A stretch of DNA of 64,000 nt, from positions 70,310,049 through 70,374,048 of the forward strand of contig CM034531.1 in the NCBI GenBank assembly GCA_020002185.1, in the 5' to 3' direction. This document shows, piece by piece, positions 24,900 to 36,800 of this stretch. The notes beneath the pieces were generated by a model that saw only the letters and a list, made by a program, of their open reading frames with translations, ran no database searches and had not been told where the DNA came from. The DNA is from Paraescarpia echinospica (lineage: Eukaryota; Annelida; Polychaeta; Sabellida; Siboglinidae). Every line of letters starts with the position of its first letter. Position 1 is the stretch's first letter. A program made the translations under genes and the position numbers.

Positions 24900-27800
24900 G
24901 TAAGTCAGCCTCTTCTTCCCTCTTTCTCTACAGGGTCTCCGACGACAACTGTGGATTTGTTTCCCCACAACCCTCTGTGCTGTGACTCTAGAATTTGGAT
25001 TTTACCTTGTGACATTGGGATCAAATCCCGGTCGACAGGAACATTTTAAATCTTTACGCGTATTAAGTTGTTACTTCAATTTTGTAATTTAGTTACGTTC
25101 TATTAATTTTTGAAATTTTTGATATTTATTTATGTTGTTGCTTTCCTCATTGTTACTGAAATCTTACGTGAGGCAGGCCTCGGTACTGGTCCTCAATTTA
25201 TACATCCATTTATAATTACTTTTAATTTATTTATACATGTTATTTACTACCTGGACAAATACTAATTTTTCTACTGACCCACCTTCATTATCTTAGTAAA
25301 CAATTATCTTATAAAATTTCCAATTTACGTTTTAATGATAAGCACATTTACTATTTAACTTTCACAAAATATATGTTCTATTACATATACAGATCACATT
25401 GTTATGCTGAAAATGCACATAGGTATATGGTATTTGATAGAAAAAAAATATATGTCTTGAAATAAATCTATTTAATTTATCTGCATGTAGTACATTTTGT
25501 TCATTTTGGTAGTTAACATTTATACGTCTGTTTATATTTTTTCTGTATTATTATAAATGCATTAACTTTACCTTCTGACCCACCTTCATTGACTTTTCAT
25601 GCTGACTTTATTCATATTTTGCAAGTAGTTATTGTCATATATCCAGTTTAATGACAAATAGTTATTTTATTACTGTCATACCTCCACCTTAATGTAAGAC
25701 ATTGACCAAGTTCTGAATACAGTGTATACTGGCATGCTGAAGATTTATGCAGGACTATTGTATTTTCAGCCACGACATCGGTAACATCAACATAAAGATC
25801 CCGTGCTACATTGACAAGCACGAGAAGGCTCCGATCCACCTAGCAGCAGAGAACGGCCATGTAGAGACAGTTCTCGCCCTTCTGGACCAGTTCTCGGCCG
25901 AGGTGAACTTGAAGGACAGCGAGGGTAACACCCCTCTGCACTGCTGCGTTCTCAACCCCTATGATCCCCATCGCATGAGGGACAAGGACCACTTCAATGA
26001 GACGGCGCGCGTCCTCATCAAGTTCTGTGTCGCAATCAACGAGAAGAATCTCTACGGGGACACAGCACTCCATCTGGCGGCAATGAATCACTTTCAACGC
26101 ATCGTCGAGCTTCTTCTCGAAGTGGGGGCGAACCCGTTTGTTGAGAATGATGAACATCTGAAGCCACTGGATGTTGTCCCTGATTCCGATCCTGTTACGA
26201 AGCAAGTCCTCAAGATGGCGATGCTGCAGCCACGTCCAACTGGAGACAGCATCTCAATGGCGTCAGACACAATGAGGAAGGAGCTCGGGGACTTCACGCC
26301 GAACCAAACCCCCATGGTCATCAAGAAGCCACAGATAGAGGGCGCTGTGAACTGGTCGAATGACAGCAGTACAACGGAAAGTGGTGGCACAGCAACAAAA
26401 CCTGTTGAACGCAACAGTGCTATATCAACAAACTCTGTCGGTTCGTCAGTTTTCGAGGATATGAAACCGCCTAATATACCTTTACCACCAGCACCCCCTA
26501 CACCGACAGAGCTGGGACTGAATGAAAGTGGGCCAAAGACAATGACATCAACACCAGCGACACCTGGTGGCAAACACAAAGCGGAGGGTGGCATGGAAAC
26601 GGTGTACACAAAGGTTGACAAGAAGGCAAAGCGAGCCGCAAAACAGAAGAAAGCCCTAGAGAGGATGCTCGGGGGAAAGTCAAAATCGACAAAACAAGGC
26701 CAGTTCCAGTTCGATGGTGATGACACACTGAGCACGCTCGGTGACACAAGCATCAGCTCGATAGCCACCGAGGACGCAGTTGCCATGACGATGAACAACG
26801 AGCTGGAGAATGTGTTCCACAGACGCCAGCAGCAGCAGCAGCAGCAACAGACTGAAGGCATGCCACCAACAGGAGGCGCCACTGGGCCAGCCTTTGCCAC
26901 CGAGGAGCAGTACATGGACATGGCATCATCGCCACCTCCACAGTCTTCAGACAAGAGCAAGAAACAAAAGAAGAAGAAGAAGAAATCGGTGGGTGACCAA
27001 CTGCCAGTGGTGGAGACAGCAAGTGGGGACAAACAGGCGATATACGCCAACTTTGAGCAAATCGAGGCTCTGAGGAGGGAGAGACTGGCAGTCGCTGAGA
27101 AGGCCGCCTCGGACGAAGCACTACCGGGACAGATCATCCAGGTGAAGAGTGTCGAGGACTTGGGCAAAGATGGGGATGTCCAGGTTCACACGATCCCTGG
27201 CAATCCCGGGCTCATAGAGGTGCAGTACATGGGTGGCCCAATCACCATCTCTGTGAACACGCAGGACCAGCTGGAAGAACCGGGAACCACGGGGGAGAAG
27301 GAAGGGGAGAGTGGGCCAGTCTCCAAGGAACAGCAGACAGAGCCCACTGGTCAGGAACCTGGCACTAGACAGCATCCGGTCACCATGCAGAATGGTCAGA
27401 TGATTGGGCAGGCCACCGGGCAACCAGGACAACTTGTGCTTGGGCCTCTTGGGCAGCATAGACCGATAGTGGGAATGACGACTCATGGTGACCCCATCCA
27501 TCTCCTGCCTGGGCAGATGGTCGCCGGTCAGGCGTCCTACATTGTGCAGGGACAGGTTGGGCACATTGTCCAGGGACAGTTCATACCGTACCCAATGGAT
27601 GTACAGGCTTACCTGTTGCAGCAGCACCAACTGATGGCCACCTTGCCTGCGGGGGTGAACCAAGAGGGTGTACTAGTGGGGCAGAACACTGGCCTCATCC
27701 AGCTTTCTAATGGGTCGCTGTCAGAAATATCAGACACTCAAGTATCTCCTTCAAACAAACAGGACACTCACGGTCAAGGTGCATCCACCATTCAAGGTCA

Positions 27801-30800
27801 ACAGAGACAGCCAGAAGATGAGGACATGGAAACAGGAGGAGATACAAAGTTGTCTGAACAGCTCAAGCAGCAGCAGATGTTGTATGAGCAGCGGCTGCAA
27901 GAACAGCAAAGACAGATAGAACAGCAGCAGCTGCTGTTGCTGCAGCAAAAAGAGAACCAGGAACTGCTTCAGCAGCAGCAGAAACAGCAGGAGGAATATG
28001 TGCAGCTGATTGAAAAGCAGCAGATGCTGCTACAGCAACAGCAAAAGCAAGAGTTGCTGCAGCAGAAGATGCAAGTAAATGAGGGGCAGCAGAAGAGGCA
28101 GACGCAAGAGCAGAAGACAAACGAAGAGGAAGAGCAGCAGAAGCAAGGGTCTCCACAGCAGAAACTGAAAGTGCAAGGGATACAAGAGAAGAAGCAGAAG
28201 CAAGGGTCTCCACAGCAGAAACTGAAAGTGCAAGGGATACAAGAGAAGAAGCAGAAGCAAGAGCTGCTTCAGCAGGAGATGCAGGTGCATGACCAGCAGC
28301 AGAACCAGCAGCCACCCAACGCGATGTACTACCTGCGGTCTGACGGCAGTCTGAATGAGGATGAGGAGTATGAAGTCTCCCCAGACGTCTCTCCCAATTC
28401 CTCACCTCACTACAAGAACTTCCAGCAGGCGATGGCCTGGGCCAAGTCACTTGAGAATAAGACAGTCTCGCCCGGTCGAGTGACTGAGCTCATTGATAGA
28501 CCACCACAGTCGGAAGGAAAATCCACCCAATTTCAAACTCCTGGAAAGCATGGAGGGATACTCGCTACCCCGGAAAAGGGACACTGGAAAGTCTCTCCCG
28601 GAAGTGCAATGACAGTAGTTGAAGCAATGGGGGAAGATGATGACGTTGGAGAGATGAAAGACACAGACTTCAAGAAAGCCTTACAACACCCGCAGAATAA
28701 ACACGCTGACTTCTACTCAATCACACCACAGGTTCAACATGGTGATGAAAGCAGCAGGCGGGAACCAATTCGCAGTACTGGCATCCAGGACGTCGTCACT
28801 GAATATGACCAGGGGCCAGGAGTACTACAAAAATGCACACTGTCAGCACCAGCGACTGACTCTGACTTTTCGCCAACCTCGCCAACGAACTTCTCCGAGC
28901 GAAGCACTTCTCCCCAGAGCGTCTACAGTGAAGGAGGCACACGGTACTCTGGTCTCAACATGCACGTAACCGGAGAAGCCCCAAAGGCATACAGCCGAGC
29001 CGCTACAGCATCAGCTCGCAAGGCATTCATGCTTGCCAAGCCAATCGGCATCGAGAGTGGAAGTGAAGCTTCAGACACAGAACTTGGCGGCTCCCGATCG
29101 AGTTTGTCAACTGGACGACAGTGGGCTGAACCTACGAAGCCAGTATATGGGAAAAGTGGCCCCGAAGGACTCATACCAAGGAAGAGCGGAAAGGAACCTG
29201 GATTGGGCGAAATGGAAGCAGTGAAACCAGAAGCAGGTGACAAGAAGTCAAAGGGAGGTTATAAGATGATTGGGTCATATGCAAAACCTTATAAATCATT
29301 TGGACCGATTGAGATAAAGACTGATGTGATAGACAAAGTGTTGGCGGAACAGATGGAGAGTGACGAGACTCTGGATGAAGTGTTTCAGGCAAACCTCAGA
29401 CACAGTCAGGAGTTTGACCGGGAGATGGTCCTAGCTGCCATCGCTGGAACTACTGATGCGGAGAAGAAAGCAATGTCAGCGCAACAGGCAAGGGAGACAG
29501 GAGACCAGGAGGAGCCCAAGTTCTACATGATCCCTGAGGAGGAGATGAATCTGCCACATGGTGAAGATACGGAGGCTGGTGGAAGAAAGTCTCCGTCACA
29601 AGCGGCCACGGTTGCAGCACCAATATCTCCAAAAACTGTGATGTTCGTAGATCGACCGCAGGATGATGTCACGACAGTTACCACGACAACGGTCGTGACG
29701 ACGGTTACAACAGCTGGGCTTCCAATGCAGATGACAACGGCAGACATTGTGGTAACTGGAGAAAACGACGATGACGAAGACGAAAGCCTTGAAACGTATG
29801 AGGAAGAACCACACATGATCAAACCAAGGAAGGTGGTTGGTATGCCAACGGCACTAGCTGCTGTCACTAAGCAGGCATTGGAGAGGAGGGGAACAGAGTC
29901 TCCCTCCAGTGGCCAACATGGTTCCCCTGCACTGGGACGCATCAAAGCTTCCCAGCAACCCACAGGAGGTGAGACAGTGGCGCTGTCTCATTTGGGGCAG
30001 GAACGACAGCTGAATGAGGCTGGACTTCCGGCCACACAGCAGAGTGATATCCCAGCACAGCAGCAGGCTGCTGTTGTACAACAACCTGCACAACAGTATG
30101 CTGACCAGCAGCTAACAGCGCAGCAGCAACAACAACATTGGCAACAGCAGCAGCAACAGCAGCAAGAGCAGTGGAGCCAGTATGCTGGTACTGAGGATCC
30201 AATGTTTGCCATGCAACAGCAGCTGATAAATCAACAGCAACAACACAGCGAACAGCAACTGCAGCAAATACCACAGCAGCAACAACAACAGCCACAACAG
30301 CAGCAAATAACACTGCAGCAGTTGCCACAGCAGCAACAAGAGCCACAGCAGCCTGTAGCTGTAGAGGATGCAGAGGTGGCCGAGATCAGTGCAGCAGCGG
30401 CTAAAAAGAAGAAAGGAAAGTCAAAGAAGAAAAAGTCAGGAAAGAAGAAGAAGGCTGATAAAGCTGTAGCCATAGAGCCAGTCATACCACCTCAGGATGC
30501 AATAGGACAACAACCACAGGACGCACTAGGACAACAACACCAGGGAGCCCTGGAACAACCACCTCAGGGAGGAGGGCCCCAGTATCAGCCAGGAATGGAA
30601 CCTCAACATCTGCAGCAGGGAAGTCAACAATATCAACAGGAACCATATCAGCAAGGACAGGAACCACAATATCAGCAAGGACAGGAACCACAATATCAGC
30701 AAGGACAGGAACCACAATATCAGCATGGACAACACCAGCAAGGACAAGAACCTCAATATCAGCAAGGACAGTATCAGCAAGGACAGGAACCACAATATCA

Positions 30801-33800
30801 GCAAGGACAATATCAACAAGGACAGGAACCTCAATATCAGCAAGGACAAGAGCCCCAATATCAGCAAGGACAAGAACCACAATATCAGCAAGGACAGGAA
30901 CCACATTATCAGCAAGGACGAGAACCCCACTATCAGCAAAGACAGGAACCCAAATATCAGCAAGGACAATGTAATCAAGGACAAGAACCCCAATATCAGC
31001 TAGGACAATACCAGCAAGGAGAGGGACCCCAATATCAGCAAAGACAATATCAGCAAGGACAGGAACCACAATATCAACAAGGACATTATCAGCAAGGACA
31101 GGAACCTCAATATCAGCAAGGACAGGAACCCCAATATCAGCAAGGACATAAACCCCAATTTCAGCAAGGACAATATCAGCAAGGACAAGAACCCCAATAT
31201 CAGCAAGGACAGGAACCACAATATCAGCAAGGACAGGAACCCCAATATCAACAAGGACAATATCAGCAAGGACAGGAACCCCAATATCAACAAGGGCCTG
31301 ATGCACAACTCCCTTCTGCTGGGCCAGCCAGTCAACAGTACCAGCAGGCGAGAGAAGGACAGTATCCAGAGGATGTAGACAGGCAACAACAAAACCCTCA
31401 GGATGGACAACAATACCAACAGGGAGAGCCACAGTACACCCAAGACGTGATGTCACAGCCGAATGATGACCCTCGAGCTCAGGACCAGGACGCGTCCTTG
31501 GACACTCAGAATCCTGTCACTACAGGGCATGACCAGTCTTTCGATTCGCAGAACATGGCAAAGAAGAAAGGAGGTTTCTGGTCCTTCCCAAGTGGCCGGC
31601 AGAAAAAAGGGAAAGGATCCACCTCAGAGCTTCCCAAGTCCCAGTCACATAACGAAAGCTTTGGAGAGGCTTCCCAGCCAAACCAGGGTGAAGGGGAGGG
31701 GGAGAGAGGGGAGGGTCAAGAGGAGGTCAAACGGAAGGGCAGCTTCTTCAACCTGTCATCCATGAGGTCAAAGAAGAAAGGTAAGAAGTCGAAGCATGGG
31801 GAGACATATGGCGCCACGCCCTACATGGAGGGCGAAGGTCAAGTTCAGCTGACTCCTGAACTGCAGCACGCGGAGTGGTCACCCTCGATGCACGGCAGTG
31901 GACAGGAGTTTGCCAGAGAGACGGACATTGACGCAGACCTGGACGTACAACCACACCAACCATATCAGCAACAACAACAGCCATATCAGCAGCAGCAAGA
32001 ACAACCATATCAGCAGCAACAACCATATCAGCAGCAACAACAACCATATCAGCAACAACCATACGAACAGCAGCAGCAGCAACAACCATATGAACAGCAA
32101 CAGCCACACCAACAGCAACAACCCTACGAACAACAACAACCGCACCAACCAGTGGGTCACCAACGAGGCCAGTCCCCAGCGGGTCCACTTGGGATCCTGT
32201 ACCCAGATGACGCCCAGGAAGTCACCCACCAGTACCTGCAGCGCTCCCCCGGGGGTCGCAAGGTGAAGAAACCAAAACCAGGTGGCGCTGCTATCGCAAT
32301 CGAGCCAGTCGTCGTCCCGGCATCCTTCGAGGATGCTGCCAAGGCAGGCATAACGGCCAACCTACAGAACCGGCAGACAGATGGCGCCACTAGCGAGGAG
32401 CCGATCCCGCAGGAACCGATGAGTCGGATGTGGAAGGGACAGGGTGAGAGGGAGGCAGAGATGCAGAGGGTGCTGGAGTCAACCCAGGGGGACGACCACA
32501 CGACCTACGACCTCAACCAGGAGCCTCTGCCCCCAGACAGTGATCCGCGGTTCAGTCAGGGACAAGACGTGCGACTACGGCGGCCAGCGGGAGGCAAGCC
32601 AGCATGGGAGAGGAGAGCGGATAGCAAGCGGCGGTCATACAGGGAGAGCGAAACAGGTAGGGTGCTTCTCTCGTCATCTATTCCTCAAGTTTTAGTTGTG
32701 GTTTGCAGTTTTTAATATATAAATATTGGTTATATAAAATCTGTAAAACATGATCTCTCAAACATTTAGTATGTGTCGATATCTATCTAGAGACCTCCCC
32801 CCCACTCTCCTTTTCCCTTCCCTCTTCTCCTTACCCCTCTCTCCCAATCTCTCTCCCTATCTCTGTCTCTCCCTCCCTCTCCCTCTATCTCTCCTTCACT
32901 CCCCCCACCCTCCCTCTCTCCCCCTCTCCCTACATCAATCCTTCACTCCCCCTACCTCTCTACCTCCCTCCCTACCTCTCCCCTTCTCCCTCTCCCTCCA
33001 TCCCTCCTCCATTCCCCCTCCCTCTCTAATTCCCTCTCTCTTCCTCTCTCTCTCTCCCTCTCCCTCCTTCACTCCCCCTCCCTCTCTACCTCCCTCCCTC
33101 CCTCCCTCTCTCTCTCACACTCCCTTACTCAGTCCCCACCACTCTTCTTCCACTGTCTTACTGCATGCTACCAATTAATCATTCATAATTGCAGAGTTTT
33201 ATCATATAAATCACAAGTCTGTGTATATCACTGTCTCTCCATGTCCAGTTCCTTGCCATGCCTAACTCTGCATAATACACATCAACCACCTACATGCTCA
33301 AGTCCTTGTGTTGCGCCAGATCCTAAGTCTGACACGGAGCTGATGTGGCGGCCCCACGACCCGGCGCTGTCTGACCAGGCAGAGGACATGCACAGTGAGG
33401 CAGACATGCAAGAGAGTGACCAGCCCTCGGCCCCCCACGACCCCGCCAAACCCCTCACGCAGGTTGCCATCGAGGCCCTGGAATCTGGACAGCATGACAA
33501 CCGTGTCACGTCAAAACCGCCCCGCCCTGTGACGAGTTCTGCCCTTGGCGTCTACCGCCCGAAACCGCAGTATTGGAAACGTGGCACCAGCGGGGGTGGT
33601 AGCTATGACGACAGCCAGTTGTCATCGATGTCATGGTCGGGTCGACGAAGCATGACGACGGAATCAGAGGGTGAGGCGGACACAGAGGAGATGGTGTTTT
33701 ATGACGACATCACCCAAACCCCAAAGCACGGGGCACCATCTGGTGCCCTCACGTCGACACCCGAAGATGGCGAGAACAAAGAGACGGCGGTGAGTGCATT

Positions 33801-36800
33801 CGTGCCAGTGTCACCAGGGTCACAGAAGAGGGTTACCATCATTGACCAGCGAGGGCGCAGGAGGAAGAGACGGAGAGACATCGCCCCGAGGGTGACGGAA
33901 CCAGGACCCATCGACTTCAGTCAGTACGGGGTGACGGCACGACTCTGGATGGAACAGGTGAGACTGGGGCAAATAGATACCAATATGGATTACTAGTTTA
34001 ATTAATTTTGCCTAATGATAACGATGCGCCTCTCAGCTCAGTACCTGAGAATATTGACGCATTAGGAGTTTATTATTATTAATTATTTTTCTATATTTAA
34101 GTATATCATTATACATATATAAACATGTGTTAACTAATTTATTATCTTTGACTTAAGGAATTAATACTAACACCTATGTATACTAACTAAATGTCTCTGC
34201 ATGGACTTTGACAAGCTTTATTGTGCTATATAAATGTACTTATTATTATTAATTATTAACTGACATAATTATATTGCTTTTAATAATAATAAAAAATGAA
34301 TTAAAATTGTATTATATTCTTTATAAATCTGTGTTAATTTTTTTTATACTCAGTACAACAAGAAATTTATCAACACATTATACATCAGTTACAAATTATG
34401 TTATTAACAAAGTTAATTTCCAATAAGCCCACTAGTTCCTTTTCAAATTTGAATAGTTTCCATTTTTACAACTCGACGATCCCCTTCTCCGCAGGTCGAT
34501 ATGAAGACGGTGCAGAAGTCAAAGACGATGTATCTGTCCGTGATGCCAGAGAACCACGACCCCCCTCCTGCTCTCGCTCACTCCATTTCGTATGAGTCGA
34601 CCAATGATGACGTCTTCCTCCCGCCCCAATGGGTCATCGCCAGGGGGCGCTCAATACGACACAAGAAACGGAAATACGACGAACAACAAAAGCGAATTTC
34701 GGCAGCGGGAGCAACCAGCGGGGAAAGCGACGGAGAGATGTCGTCGGGGCTACCAGATCGCCCCGTATCACCCGGTCGACAGGTGTTGTTATTCTTCCGA
34801 GTGGGGAGCAACTGGAAGGACTTGGCGTGGGTTCTCTTCGACAAAGTGCAGAGTGATGCCGAGACGATACACATGATCAAGGATATACAACTCAAACAGC
34901 CCGGCAAACTGACGGAACAGGTGGGGGGGCTCGCTCGTCTAGGGAGCAGGCATTATTTGTTAGAATGTTGTCTACAGAATATCAGGTTGCCTGTTTGTAA
35001 TACGTTGCAAATTGTACATTTACAATGACAAGAAGTGCTACCAAATTGTTATAAAACACTGGGTTTGCACTTTCATTGTTTCTGTTGAAAGGGTTAGTTT
35101 TTTTACATTTGTGTAGTTATTGAAGATGGCAATGATTGCAGCAGCATGAGTTGAATAGTTAGCATATTTCTAGGAGTGACCTTTGATTGCGACTTCAATT
35201 TCAGACAACACATATCCCAAACGTGCCGTTGCTGTTTTTATCATATCCGTGATCTTCGCCGCATTCGCCGACATATGTCGCTTTCTGTCGCTAAGACTAT
35301 CGCAACAGCTCTTGTTAGCAGCAGATTAGATTATTGCAATTCCCTCCTTCATAATATTGCTATCAAGGATATTGCAAAACTACAATGCGTCCAAAATTGT
35401 TTAGCAAGGGTAGTCACACAATCTCCTCGATTCTCCCGCTCAGTGCCACTTCTAAAATCACTGCATTGGCTCTCCGTGCGATATCGCATTATGTTTAAGA
35501 TCTGCACAATCACCTACCAAGCCCTTTCATCCAAACAACCTAGTTATTTACACTCAATGCTCACACCAGCCAGACAAGCCAGGCAACTTCGGTCGTCTAG
35601 TTCGAAGTTGCTATCTGTTCCTAGAGTTAAGATAAAGGCTGGAACTCGAGCTTTTTTAGTTGCTGCGCCAACTATATGGAATTCGCTTCCCGTTAATGTT
35701 AAATTAGCAGAAAATATTGTTACATTTCGTCGTCACCTCAAAACCTATCTTTTTAATATCGCCTATCCTCCCTAGCTTCCTAGCACATCCATCCATTTGT
35801 TGACGAATTTCACCTAGCACACGAGTACGAGAATGCTTAATCCTTTGGTTTTGGTGCGCCACTGAGCTCGGATTGTCTGAGGATACTGGCGCTTAAGAAG
35901 TTATTTATTATTATTATTAAATATAACAACATATATATATATATATACTCTGTTTGTACTTAAATACACTGACAAAAAGGTTAACTCAATTAGAATGTGA
36001 CTGGAAAAATCAAGTTCCTGATGGCAACCAGACAGGAAGCCTTTGGCTTATTGAGAGTCCAACAATATGTATAGCCCACATTTCTCAGATATCAGTCCAT
36101 TTTATTTTTAGGTAAATCTTTATACAGCGCAGTATTAAGTCCTCAGGACTGCTCAAAACGCTTTACACTTTACTCCCTGGAAGTCCTTTTCAAACGAACA
36201 CTATGTCGACTTCCCTGTAATTTTTTTTAACACATTCCCACTGCTGGCTGACAGTATTCACACAATCATTAAATAAGTAAAAGTGGACAATACATAAGAT
36301 TTAAGAGTGGTTGTGTTGTCACACAAAGGTACATGACCTGATGCATCGCTGGTGGACAAAGAAAGGAACAACTGCGACAGTCGAGGAACTCAAGAAGGCA
36401 TTAGACTTCATCAACATGGCCTACATCCATGAGGAATACTTTGACAATATGCGCAAAAACCTCACCTCATACACAGGTAACCACATATGGAAACAGGGCA
36501 ACATAAATTATGATTTTCATCCATAGATGAAGGTAATGGTTTCATTTTTTTCAAAATCAAGTATTACAAAAACTGAATGGTGCACGATAACATAACAATC
36601 CATATGTTTGTTAAGACATTCCGTGTAAATATTATGCAAGTGAATACTGGATTCATTGTACAATGTATTTTCTAAATTTGAAAGAACATTTGCCTAAAGC
36701 ATATGTACACTTTATAAAATCTAGTTACCCTTTTAATATAAAAGTAATAGCAAAATGGTTCTGTTGTCAGAAACAAATATAACACTAGTTATGTTCGGCA

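Noticed and set aside
25747..25769. Methionine at 25747 as a start for gene A
   Set aside because: It lies in intron sequence before the acceptor TATTTTCAG; splicing from 24899 completes ankyrin repeat 5 in phase.
26094..27167. 357-codon minus-strand frame
   Set aside because: Antisense of gene A exon 2; Ser/Phe/Cys-rich composition mirrors the sense coding, no domain.
30482..31456. 324-codon Val/Leu-rich frame on the minus strand
   Set aside because: Antisense shadow of the Gln-rich octapeptide repeat of gene A.
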